Origin: Candidatus Bathyarchaeota archaeon
GTDB taxonomy: Archaea > Thermoproteota > Bathyarchaeia > Bathyarchaeales > Bathycorpusculaceae
Length of the DNA: 64,000 nt
Assembly (NCBI GenBank): GCA_012515445.1
Contig: JAAYYI010000004.1
Location: 21,363 to 85,362, forward strand
Reading direction: 5' to 3'
The notes beneath the pieces were generated by a model. That model was not told the DNA's origin. It saw only the letters and a list, made by a program, of their open reading frames with translations, and made no database searches. A program made the position numbers and the translations under genes. Below, piece after piece: positions 15,453 through 23,077 of the stretch (its first letter is position 1; each line of letters starts with the position of its first letter).

Positions 15453-15490
15453 CTTATATAAGGGGAGGGAGGTAGCTTTAAAACAACAGA
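15453..15490 (-). repeat. C-rich/TATATAA element, copy B
   Basis: On the minus strand it reads CTTCTGTTG, then AAGCTACCTCC, then CTCCCCTTATATAAG. A 25-base core is identical to copy C at 20413-20437 in the opposite orientation, and similarity extends a further 14 bases upstream. Confidence 0.75.
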
Positions 15491-15504
15491 AGTTCCCGAT
15501 TTAT

Positions 15505-15525
15505 CCTTTAAATAAGGGGGTCTAG
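15505..15525 (-). repeat. C-rich/TATTTAA element, copy E
   Basis: On the minus strand it reads CTAGACCCCCTTATTTAAAG, matching 32411-32432 except for one C in the C-run. It lies 27 bp from copy B in the same orientation. Confidence 0.7.
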
Positions 15526-15720
15526 CGAAAAATAGCAGTTAAAGCCCAACTCATTGCACCATGTGCCCCGCAACCCCAAAAAAGCCATCTCAGCCACCAC
15601 CCGAGCAGTCATCGGTGATTACAATACGGCTTTCACGTAAGCTCTGGACTAAATTTATAAACTCAGAGTGTAATCATACCCTATTATAACAGATATTACT
15701 TGAGTGAGAGAGGATCAAAC

Positions 15721-16476
15721 ATGTTCAAGCTTAAAGTTTCAGACGCCAAAATGCTACGGGATATGTGCACCGCCATCTCGATTCTAGTCGATGAAGCAAC
15801 CTTCAAAATCGAACCAGATGGACTAAAACTACGCGCAATGGACCCATCACGTGTCGCCATGATCGACTTCGAATGGCCAAAAACCATCTTCCAAGAATAC
15901 GTCTGCAGCGAACCCACAAAGATGTGCCTCAACATATCCGAACTCCTCAAACTACTCAAACGAGCCGGCAAAGAAGAATCCGTCGAACTAAGCTTAGATG
16001 ACAAAACCGGCAGACTCCTAGTAACAATCCAAGGCAAATACGCCCGCAACTTCAACATGCCAACACTCGAAGCAAGCGACGAAGAAGTACCAACACCAAA
16101 AATCAGCTTCAACGTTAAAGCAAAAACCACAACATCAGGCCTCAGCCAAGCAATAGAAGACGCACAACTAGTAAGCGACCACGTCAGAATTGAAGCAGAA
16201 CCAGAAAAACTAACCCTAAGCGCATCCGGCGACCTCATGGGCGCAACCATTATACTCCAGAAAGGCAACGACGCACTACTCGAACTCGACGTAAAAGAAA
16301 ACGCTAAAGCAACATTCAGTCTAAGCTACCTCTCAGAAATCATCAAAGCCGCAACCGCGACAGCAGACATCGCAACACTCGAATTCTCGACAGACATGCC
16401 AGTAAGAATCGACTTCCAGCAAACAAAAGAGGGCAAACTAACCTTCTTCCTGGCTCCAAGAATCGAAACCGAATAA
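15721..16476 (+). CDS. pcn: DNA polymerase sliding clamp PCNA
   Basis: A 251-residue clamp subunit that forms a trimeric ring around DNA and tethers polymerase, FEN1, ligase and RFC partners. The N-terminal 'MFKLKVSDAKMLRDMCTAIS', 'GLKLRAMDPSRVAMIDFEWP', the domain connector around residues 115-130, and the C-terminal 'GKLTFFLAPRIE' are all typical. I start it at the ATG reading MFKLKV, which has GAGAGG six bases upstream; a TTG seven codons earlier is unlikely. PriL follows 13 bp downstream, so the two are co-transcribed. Confidence 0.97.
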   Translation: MFKLKVSDAKMLRDMCTAISILVDEATFKIEPDGLKLRAMDPSRVAMIDFEWPKTIFQEYVCSEPTKMCLNISELLKLLKRAGKEESVELSLDDKTGRLLVTIQGKYARNFNMPTLEASDEEVPTPKISFNVKAKTTTSGLSQAIEDAQLVSDHVRIEAEPEKLTLSASGDLMGATIILQKGNDALLELDVKENAKATFSLSYLSEIIKAATATADIATLEFSTDMPVRIDFQQTKEGKLTFFLAPRIETE

Positions 16477-16489
16477 GCGGAATCCAACA

Positions 16490-17560
16490 ATGGAATTGGC
16501 TGTAATTACTATTGAGGATTACGCCAAATACCCTTTTCTAAAACAGGCTTCTTCTAAAATCCAGAATCTAGATTTTACCATTCAAAGCATAGCCGAAGAC
16601 CCATCTATCTTAAAACGGGCAGAAAAACGCATCGAAGCAGCAATACTTGACCTCACAACAGGCGAACCAGATAAAGACGAGCGCAACGAAATCACCGCAT
16701 ATGCAGCCTCACTAATAATCGCTATTGCCACCAAAAAACCCTGGATAAAAAAACGCTACGCGCTCGCAGTAGCCAAAACAGCTTACTCAGACATGCTAAA
16801 ATACAAAAACGCCAACGAGAAACAGGCAAAAACAAAAATATACACAATCGCCCGCGACTTCGGCTGGAACATAATTGACGGCCAAAAAATCGCTGGACAA
16901 AGCGTCGGAAAAGACTTCGGCGTCCACTTCGCAAACTACCTCAAAAACGCCGCCCACATGCATAAACCCGAATGGAAACTCGTCAACCAAATCATCAGCA
17001 ACGGATACATCTACATAAACAAAGAAAAAGCCGCACGACTTCTCCAAGAAGAAATCAAAAGCCGCGTAGAAAAGCGCCTCGATATTGACGAAATCAAAAA
17101 CCTACCTGAAGACATCAACCTCATCACCAACAAACTAAACGTGCTCGCGCAAGACATCATCGGACAAGAAACCGAGGAAATGCCAAAAGAAGTCACAATG
17201 ACTGCGTTCCCACCCTGCATAAACGCCCTGATGATGGAAGCTAAACAGGCACATCACCTCTCACACATCGGAAGATTCACACTCACCAGCTTCCTGCTAA
17301 ACATCGGCATGACCGCAGAAGCCGTAAACGAACTCTATAAAACGTTTAGCGACTATAACGAACGCTTAACCCGATACCAAATCGAGCACATCGCAGGCGA
17401 GCGAGGCTCAGCCACCAAATACACGCCACCGCAATGCAGCATACTTCAAACACACGGCGTTTGCAGGAACCGCGATGAACTCTGCCGATACAGCTACCAC
17501 CCGCTGAAATACTACAAGAAAAAGATAGAGAGCGCAAAACCGAAAGCTAACTCACCATAA
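16490..17560 (+). CDS. priL: DNA primase large subunit PriL
   Basis: A 356-residue regulatory subunit of the archaeal/eukaryotic primase. It carries the 4Fe-4S domain in its C-terminal half: four cysteines are positioned at 243 ('FPPCINALM'), 316 ('PPQCSILQTHG'), 325 and 332 ('GVCRNRDELCRYSYHPLKYY'). The N-terminal half is helical and should dock onto PriS, which lies about 30 kb away at 47346-48122. PriL is needed for initiating and limiting primer synthesis. It is translated just downstream of PCNA. Confidence 0.95.
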   Translation: MELAVITIEDYAKYPFLKQASSKIQNLDFTIQSIAEDPSILKRAEKRIEAAILDLTTGEPDKDERNEITAYAASLIIAIATKKPWIKKRYALAVAKTAYSDMLKYKNANEKQAKTKIYTIARDFGWNIIDGQKIAGQSVGKDFGVHFANYLKNAAHMHKPEWKLVNQIISNGYIYINKEKAARLLQEEIKSRVEKRLDIDEIKNLPEDINLITNKLNVLAQDIIGQETEEMPKEVTMTAFPPCINALMMEAKQAHHLSHIGRFTLTSFLLNIGMTAEAVNELYKTFSDYNERLTRYQIEHIAGERGSATKYTPPQCSILQTHGVCRNRDELCRYSYHPLKYYKKKIESAKPKANSP

Positions 17561-17608
17561 AAAGTTTATTAACAAACTCACACTGCTATTGACAATTGAT
17601 TATCACAT

Positions 17609-18349
17609 ATGGCCTACCAGATCACAGGAACTCCCCAGAACACCGAAATCGGGGTTATTCTCCCAACCTACGGCGAAGCAGAAAACATCGCTAACCTAAT
17701 TGAGGACATAGAAAACCTCGGCTTAAACACCCAGATTCTAGTCATCGACGACTCAAGCCCAGACGGAACCGCAACCGTTGTTCAAGAAAAACAGAAGAAA
17801 TACCCCAACCTCCTACTATACAGCAGACCAAAAAAAACCGGGTTGGGCACAGCGATAACCGACGGATTTAAAATCTACCTCTCAGCCCAGAATCCGCCCA
17901 AATATGTATTCACAATGGATGCAGACTATTCACACAACCCACAGGATATCCCAAAACTCCTCGCAGTAATGCATGAATCAGACTGCGCAATAGTCATCGG
18001 CAGCCGCTACAGCAAAGGCGGAAAAATCCAGGGTTGGCCGCTTACAAGAAAAATCATCAGCAAAACAGCAAACACCATTGCAAGAGCTCTTTTGGGATTG
18101 AAACTGCAGGATTGCACCGCAGGTTTCCGTTGTTACTCGACGACTTTTCTGCGTGAAGCTATAAGTAGTTTGCATAGTACGACTTATGAGATTCAGATTG
18201 AGACGGTTAGGCAGGCTTCGCTGCGGAATTTTGTGGTTAAGGAGACTCCTGTTTTGTTTGTGAATCGTAAGCAGGGGAAATCTAAGCTTGCTTGGGGAGA
18301 AATCAAAAGCTTTTTGACGTACACGATTCGGGCGGTTTGGCGTTCGTAG
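17609..18349 (+). CDS. Polyprenol monophosphomannose synthase-like GT2 (Dpm1)
   Basis: A 246-residue GT-A glycosyltransferase. The N-terminal 'VILPTYGEAENIANLIEDIE', the acidic motifs 'LVIDDSSPDGT' and 'VFTMDADYSHNPQDIP', then 'VIGSRYSKGGKIQGWPLTRK' and 'LQDCTAGFRCYSTTFL' are the standard series for dolichol-phosphate mannose synthases of the single-domain type. It should transfer mannose or another hexose from a nucleotide sugar to a polyprenol phosphate carrier at the inner membrane face. It has no membrane anchor of its own; the adjacent multi-spanning protein is a plausible functional partner that would use the lipid-linked sugar. Confidence 0.9.
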   Translation: MAYQITGTPQNTEIGVILPTYGEAENIANLIEDIENLGLNTQILVIDDSSPDGTATVVQEKQKKYPNLLLYSRPKKTGLGTAITDGFKIYLSAQNPPKYVFTMDADYSHNPQDIPKLLAVMHESDCAIVIGSRYSKGGKIQGWPLTRKIISKTANTIARALLGLKLQDCTAGFRCYSTTFLREAISSLHSTTYEIQIETVRQASLRNFVVKETPVLFVNRKQGKSKLAWGEIKSFLTYTIRAVWRS

Positions 18350-18411
18350 CTTTATGACAAAGCTTTTTGTGTACAGTCAGGTTAACTCTTATTTGGAGTA
18401 GCGGCGATACG

Positions 18412-20214
18412 GTGAAGCTGGGCAGAACACGATTTTTCCTTTTAGTAGGCGCTTTGTTGATGGTGTTAAGTGTTGTTTTAGCGCTCTTTAGCATCTACGC
18501 CGACTTTACCGGTGAAGCCACCTCCAGAACCATAATTGACACCACTTTTCGGTTGAGCCCAAATGAGGAGCGGCGTCAGGGTCTTGGGAACTTTCATGGG
18601 AACACCAGTTTAGGCAACGAGTCGTTAACTGTGCTGGTGGATGCTTCGGGTGATTTCGTCTGGAACTTTTCGGTTATCACTTATGGGCACAGCGTCTACA
18701 GCTATTTGGGTTCGGGGAATGTCTCTTACTCTTTTCAGAGCGGCGCAGACTACTATGAAGCGGTTTTTTGGGTTGACGGCTCCAATTCAGGTGAGTTGCG
18801 TTTTAGGGTGGTTGTGGATCAGGCTGAGTTCAGTTACCCTTATGTTTGGCTTTCTGAGATTGCGAAGCTGCTGTTTCTGGCGGCTGTTTCTGTGGTGCTG
18901 CTGGCTTTGCTGTACTGGGTTGTCTGTGAGAAGCCGCATGTTTCGGACAAGTTGACTGTGACGGCGTTGGGTGATGGTGGTAGACGGCTTCTGCTTCTGC
19001 TGCTGGCTTTGTCGCTTGTGTTGTGGCTTGCCCTGTTAGCGTTTAATTCTAGTCCGCTGGCGACGTTTGATGACTGGTACACTGACCATGCGCGGCACAC
19101 ATACACTGCGAACCTGTTTTTGAAGGATGGTTTAGCTGTGTTTAGTGAGCCGATGGATGTGTTAGCTTCGGCGGATCGGTCGGCTTTTATGTTTGTTACT
19201 TGGCCTGAGATGCCGCATCTTTACCCTATTGGTAGTGTGCTGCTGTTTCTGCCGTTTAGCCTGCTGGTTGAAGCCGGCGTTGGGGCGGCTGTGGTGTTCA
19301 AGTTGGAGTTGGCGCTGTTTCTGGTGTTTAGCCACGTGTGCCTGTATTACTTTTTTATGCGTTATTTTAGTCAGCGACGTTTTCCGCTCTTTGAACTAAA
19401 AAGTGCGTCCGAGAATATTCGGCTATTGCGTGAGGGTAGCAGGCGTGAGCAGATGCCACTGTTGCGCGAGTACTTCGATTTTGCGCTACTGATGGTTGGC
19501 GTCTACATCATTTACATGTCGCTTGTGGTTTTCGCGGCGAACGGAATGTTTGACTCGGTGCCTTTCCTGTTTGGACTTTTGGCGGTGCTCGCTTTTTTGG
19601 GTGGACGCTATGACGTTTCGCTTTTACTGGTTGGGATTTCTGTGCTGTTTAAGTATCAGTCGGCGATTTTCCTATTTCCCATTGTCTTAATTGCTGGAGT
19701 GTTGTTGCTTCAGCAGAGAGGTGTTTTTGGTTTGCTGCGGAACAAATTTGTGGTTTCTGCGGTGGCGCTGGCGGCTCTGAGTGGGTTTACGGCGTATCTG
19801 AGTTTGCCGTATCTGCTGGGTACACGTGCCGAACTGATAATGAACGGGGTAAACGCGTTTTCGCCTAACGCGCAGATCAACTGGTCTGTGCAGGCTGCTG
19901 CGGTGCTGTTAACGCTTGCGGGAACCCTGGTTTACGCCGCTTACATGCTAAACAAAAACAAGCTGATGTCGCTTTCCGCCGTTTTCCTGCTGCTGCCCTC
20001 GTTTATGCTGCCGTACTTCCAGAACTGGTATCTTCCTTACCTGTTTGTGTATGTGTTGATTCCTCAGCGGAAGAACGAGTTGACGGCGACTTTGATCTGG
20101 CTGATCTTTATGGTTGTGGTGCTCTCGTATGGCGGAAGCGGCTTCAACCCAGCGCTGTTGACTTCGCACTTTGATAGCATGCTGAAAACAAGCTTCTTCG
20201 GCTTAGCTGAGTAG
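18412..20214 (+). CDS. Large multi-spanning membrane protein, possible GT-C glycosyltransferase
   Basis: A protein of about 600 residues with an N-terminal membrane anchor ('FFLLVGALLMVLSVVLALF'), an external domain of roughly 120 residues with several N-x-S/T sequons, and then about ten helices. 'FDDWYTDHARHTYTANLFL' just after the second anchor segment and 'HLYPIGSVLLFLPFSLL' resemble the first external loop of lipid-phosphate-sugar-dependent GT-C enzymes. It would then use the product of the upstream Dpm1-like enzyme. I start it at GTG (reading KLGRTRFF), preceded by GGAG; a TTG 45 bases upstream is an alternative. Family assignment is inference. Confidence 0.6.
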   Translation: MKLGRTRFFLLVGALLMVLSVVLALFSIYADFTGEATSRTIIDTTFRLSPNEERRQGLGNFHGNTSLGNESLTVLVDASGDFVWNFSVITYGHSVYSYLGSGNVSYSFQSGADYYEAVFWVDGSNSGELRFRVVVDQAEFSYPYVWLSEIAKLLFLAAVSVVLLALLYWVVCEKPHVSDKLTVTALGDGGRRLLLLLLALSLVLWLALLAFNSSPLATFDDWYTDHARHTYTANLFLKDGLAVFSEPMDVLASADRSAFMFVTWPEMPHLYPIGSVLLFLPFSLLVEAGVGAAVVFKLELALFLVFSHVCLYYFFMRYFSQRRFPLFELKSASENIRLLREGSRREQMPLLREYFDFALLMVGVYIIYMSLVVFAANGMFDSVPFLFGLLAVLAFLGGRYDVSLLLVGISVLFKYQSAIFLFPIVLIAGVLLLQQRGVFGLLRNKFVVSAVALAALSGFTAYLSLPYLLGTRAELIMNGVNAFSPNAQINWSVQAAAVLLTLAGTLVYAAYMLNKNKLMSLSAVFLLLPSFMLPYFQNWYLPYLFVYVLIPQRKNELTATLIWLIFMVVVLSYGGSGFNPALLTSHFDSMLKTSFFGLAE

Positions 20215-20225
20215 CTTGGCAGAAT

Positions 20226-20248
20226 TCTAACCCCCCTTATTTATAGAG
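20226..20248 (+). repeat. C-rich/TATTTA element, copy F
   Basis: Reads CTAACCCCCCTTATTTATAG. It resembles copies D and E (CTAGACCCCC followed by TTATTTAAAGG) with a few changes. Confidence 0.5.
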
Positions 20249-20403
20249 TCAACGTTTGCTCAATGAAGCGGCGCTGAGGTGTGCGTTAGCTGGATTGCGG
20301 TCATGGTGGCTATGCGGTTGCTGTGTTCTGTGCTGATTTTATCTGCAGCTGTTTTTAGGCGCTGGCTATGTTTGGTTGATGCTTCTGTATAAGGCGACCT
20401 TCT

Positions 20404-20465
20404 GTTGCTCTCAAGCTACCTCCCTCCCCTTATATAAAACAGTGAAAGGCAGGTTCAACCCGTAA
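20404..20465 (+). repeat. C-rich/TATATAA element, copy C
   Basis: Reads GTTGCTCTCAAG, CTACCTCCC, TCCCCTTATATAAAAC and, 13 bases later, AGGTTCAAC. The core is identical to copy B over 25 bases. AGGTTCAAC at the same distance from the TATA box also occurs in copy D at 32411-32450. The nearest plus-strand gene starts 350 bp away. Confidence 0.75.
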
Positions 20466-20819
20466 TTGCGTAAAGCAATGATTGGCAATGAATAGCAAAA
20501 TGCAGTCAGGCACTGGCATGGCTCATTCAACTCGATTCGTTTGAAAGTTGATTTTTATGAGATAAAAATGCATCTTAGCATTTTAGAATTTGCACATTTA
20601 AGGTATCCCAAACAACTTGACTTGCTATTAGATGACAATGAACAGAATCTAAATCGGTTCTATACACAACGCTAATACACCTGAGGACTTAATCATACCA
20701 TAAGAATAATCGATATCTTAATGCTGGATATACATTCAGTTGAAAGTGTTTTTAGCCTTATAAGTCATAAAGTATAAGAAGAAGTGTGTTTCCTTATTGG
20801 GAAGCTGGTAGTGAATAAC

Positions 20820-21095
20820 GTGAACGTTCCTAAAGAAGTAAACACTTACTGTCCTAAATGTAAGCATCACACAGTCCACACTGTATCCCTCTACAAAGCT
20901 GGCAAACGCCGCGCACTCGCAGTCGGCGAACGCGCACACGCACGCGAAAAAGAAGGCTACGGTGGACAAAAATATGCTCTACAGCACACCTTCGCAAAGA
21001 CTACAAAGAAGCAGACTTTGCGCTTGAAATGCAAGACATGTAGCTACATGTACCACAAAGACGGCATCCGCCTACGAAAGCTGGCGCTCGTCTAA
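20820..21095 (+). CDS. rpl44e: 50S ribosomal protein L44e
   Basis: A protein of about 91 residues with the four-cysteine zinc site of L44e/L36ae: 'TYCPKCKHHTVHTV' and, near the end, 'LRLKCKTCSYMYHKDGIRLR'. The middle 'GERAHAREKEGYGGQKY' is the tRNA E-site loop. I start it at the GTG reading NVPKEVNTYCPKC because family members begin about ten residues before the first cysteine; a GTG three codons earlier is possible. It opens an operon with S27e, aIF2 alpha, Nop10 and a PAC2 protein, the order seen in many archaea. Confidence 0.93.
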   Translation: MNVPKEVNTYCPKCKHHTVHTVSLYKAGKRRALAVGERAHAREKEGYGGQKYALQHTFAKTTKKQTLRLKCKTCSYMYHKDGIRLRKLALV

Positions 21096-21123
21096 ACCAT
21101 TTAAATTAACAGGAGAAAAAACT

Positions 21124-21321
21124 ATGTCAGAATGGAATAAACTCATCCCAAAACCACGCAGCGTCTTCCTACGCGTAAAATGCCAAAAATGCGGCAACGA
21201 GCAACTACTCTTCAGCAACAGCGTTAACAAAATCACCTGCAACGTCTGCGGCGAAACACTCGCAACACCAACAGGCGGAAGAGCAGAAATCAACGGCGAA
21301 GTCCAATCCGTATTAGAGTAA
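21124..21321 (+). CDS. rps27e: 30S ribosomal protein S27e
   Basis: A 65-residue zinc-ribbon protein of the small subunit. The metal ligands are in 'LRVKCQKCGNEQLLFSNS' and 'ITCNVCGETLATPTGGRA', exactly the S27e spacing. AGGAGA lies just upstream of the ATG. It sits between L44e and aIF2 alpha in a translation operon. Confidence 0.96.
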   Translation: MSEWNKLIPKPRSVFLRVKCQKCGNEQLLFSNSVNKITCNVCGETLATPTGGRAEINGEVQSVLE

Positions 21322-21336
21322 ACGGAGCGCGACTTG

Positions 21337-22122
21337 ATGGCTGAGCGTAAGCCGCAGTACCCCGAAACCGGCGACCTCGTCATCGCCACAATCGAAACCG
21401 TAACAGACTACGGCGCTTACGCTAAACTAGACGAATTCGACAAACGTGGATTACTCCACGTCTCGGAAATTTCTTCTTCATGGATCCGAAACATCCGCGA
21501 TTTTGTACGCGAAAACCAGAAAGTAACCCTTAAAGTTCTAAGAGTTGACCGCGAAAAAGGTCACATAGACCTCTCCCTGCGCCGCGTAACCAAGCGTGAA
21601 CGCATAGAGAAAGTCAAGAGCTGGAAGAAGGAACGCAAAGCCGACGCACTCATCCGCGGAGTCGCAGAAAAAACCGGCGTAACCTTGGAAGAAGTCATAG
21701 CTAAAACCATCCCAGCCATCACCCAGAAATACGATTTATATGAAGCGTTTGAGAAAGCTGCAATCGAAGGCGCTGAAGTCCTAACCGACCTAGGCATAGA
21801 CGCAGCCATCGCGGAGGCCTTCGCAACTGAGGCACAGGAACGCATCCACGTAAAACTAGTCAAAGTCCGCGGAGTACTAGAAATCAAAGCACCCTCAGAA
21901 AACGGCGTAAAAGTAATCAAAGAAGCATTTCACAAAGCTAAACCCGAAAAAGTAAAAGACGCAAAAATCACCTTCTACGTTGTCGCCGCACCCAAATACC
22001 AAATCGAGGTTCAGGCGGAGAACTATAAAAGGGCCGAAGACGTTATGCAGAAAACCGCTGACAACATCACCAGCTACGTCAATAAAGCCGGCGGAGAAGG
22101 CAGCTTCAGAAGGGAAAAATAA
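21337..22122 (+). CDS. eif2A: Translation initiation factor aIF2 alpha subunit
   Basis: A 261-residue subunit of the heterotrimeric factor that brings initiator tRNA to the ribosome. The N-terminal S1/OB domain is 'TGDLVIATIETVTDYGAYAK' with 'GLLHVSEISSSWIRNIRDFV' and 'GHIDLSLRRVTKRER'; the middle is helical and the C-terminal alpha-beta domain ends near 'MQKTADNITSYVNK'. I prefer the ATG (MAERKPQ) over the TTG immediately before it; GGAG lies about ten bases upstream. The Nop10 gene begins at the base after its stop codon. Confidence 0.95.
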   Translation: MAERKPQYPETGDLVIATIETVTDYGAYAKLDEFDKRGLLHVSEISSSWIRNIRDFVRENQKVTLKVLRVDREKGHIDLSLRRVTKRERIEKVKSWKKERKADALIRGVAEKTGVTLEEVIAKTIPAITQKYDLYEAFEKAAIEGAEVLTDLGIDAAIAEAFATEAQERIHVKLVKVRGVLEIKAPSENGVKVIKEAFHKAKPEKVKDAKITFYVVAAPKYQIEVQAENYKRAEDVMQKTADNITSYVNKAGGEGSFRREK

Positions 22123-22302
22123 TTGGTTTGGCAACTTCGTAAATGCACTAAATGCAGCCGCTACACGCTGCACACAGATAAATGCCCCGTATGCGGCGGA
22201 GCAGTAAAGCTTCCTCATCCAGCAAAGTTTTCGCCAGATGACAAATACCTAAAGTACCGCATGGCCGCAAAGATGGCTCAAACCCAAGAACAGGAGCAAT
22301 AA
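22123..22302 (+). CDS. nop10: H/ACA RNP component Nop10
   Basis: A 59-residue protein. It has the N-terminal zinc site 'LRKCTKCSRYTLHTDKCPVC' and the helical tail 'PHPAKFSPDDKYLKYR', the exact pattern of Nop10. Nop10 binds the pseudouridine synthase Cbf5 in the box H/ACA guide RNP that modifies rRNA. The start is TTG immediately after the aIF2 alpha stop, so translation is probably coupled. Gene order aIF2 alpha-Nop10-PAC2 is common in archaea. Confidence 0.95.
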   Translation: MVWQLRKCTKCSRYTLHTDKCPVCGGAVKLPHPAKFSPDDKYLKYRMAAKMAQTQEQEQ

Positions 22303-22306
22303 GAGA

Positions 22307-23077
22307 TTGAAGGAAACATACATTAAAGAATTCACAGAAATCACACCTAACAACCCGGTTCTCATCGAAGGCCTCCCCGGCTTGGGCCTCGTAGGCAAAA
22401 TCGCGCTGCGCTACCTCATAAAGCAGCTTAAACCCAAAAAATTCGCTTACCTATACAGCCCGCACTTCCCATACTTCGTACTCGTCAACAAAAAAGGCAA
22501 CGTACGACTACTCAGAGGCGCCTTTTACTACTACCAGAACCCCAAAGGCTCAGATATCATCCTATTCACAGGCGACTCACAATCGCAGACGATTGAGGGA
22601 CAATACGAAATCGCCGACCGCATGCTAGACTTCTCAGAGAAACACGGCGTCAAAACCATCGCAACCATCGGCGGCTACCGCATGGAACCCAAAGAGAAAC
22701 CCAAAGTCTACATAGCAGCCACCGACCAAACTATCCTCCACAAAGCACTCGAAGCAGGCGCAACACTCTCAACATCAGGCAGCCCAATCGTCGGCACAGC
22801 CGGACTCATCCTCGGACTCAGCAAATTCAAGAACATCGAAGCCATCTGCCTACTCGGCGAAACACGCGGCTACCTCCCAGACCCCCAAGCAGCCAAATCC
22901 GTGCTTGAAGTCCTAAGCGGCACATTCAACTTCGAACTCGACCTAAAAGGCCTCGACGAAGAAATCCAGAAAGCCGAAACCATGGTATCCAAGCTACAGG
23001 CCATCGAGCAGAAACGCGTCCTGCAAGCTGAAGAGACCCGAAAGCAAGAGGATAAGAAGACAACCTACATATCCTAA
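22307..23077 (+). CDS. PAC2-family protein (proteasome assembly chaperone homologue)
   Basis: A 256-residue protein of the PAC2/COG2047 family. 'PVLIEGLPGLGLVGKIALRY' at the N-terminus, 'DIILFTGDSQSQTIEGQYEI', 'VKTIATIGGYRMEPK' and 'GSPIVGTAGLILGLSKF' are typical. The C-terminal 60 residues form a charged helix. In eukaryotes PAC2 helps assemble proteasome alpha rings; the archaeal role is presumed similar but unproven. Start is TTG, four bases after the Nop10 stop. It ends overlapping the convergent epimerase gene by four bases. Confidence 0.88.
   Translation: MKETYIKEFTEITPNNPVLIEGLPGLGLVGKIALRYLIKQLKPKKFAYLYSPHFPYFVLVNKKGNVRLLRGAFYYYQNPKGSDIILFTGDSQSQTIEGQYEIADRMLDFSEKHGVKTIATIGGYRMEPKEKPKVYIAATDQTILHKALEAGATLSTSGSPIVGTAGLILGLSKFKNIEAICLLGETRGYLPDPQAAKSVLEVLSGTFNFELDLKGLDEEIQKAETMVSKLQAIEQKRVLQAEETRKQEDKKTTYIS

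Larger units (their letters stand above)
15333..15720. other. 388-bp spacer with two C-rich/TATA elements upstream of PCNA
   Basis: The divergent spacer between the phosphatase and PCNA. The minus strand carries elements B (15453-15490) and E (15505-15525). AAATTTATAAAC near 15650 and CTATTATAAC near 15680 are candidate TATA boxes for the PCNA transcript. No RNA gene is recognised. Confidence 0.6.
20215..20819. other. 605-bp spacer with two C-rich/TATA elements before the L44e operon
   Basis: Contains elements F (20226-20248) and C (20404-20465), both on the plus strand, separated by about 160 bp of T- and G-rich sequence. From 20540 on it is AT-rich. I see no tRNA, no complete box C/D pair and no protein frame that looks real. 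The promoter of the ribosomal operon is probably in the last 100 bp (TTTATGA and TATAAG-like boxes) but cannot be fixed. Confidence 0.55.
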
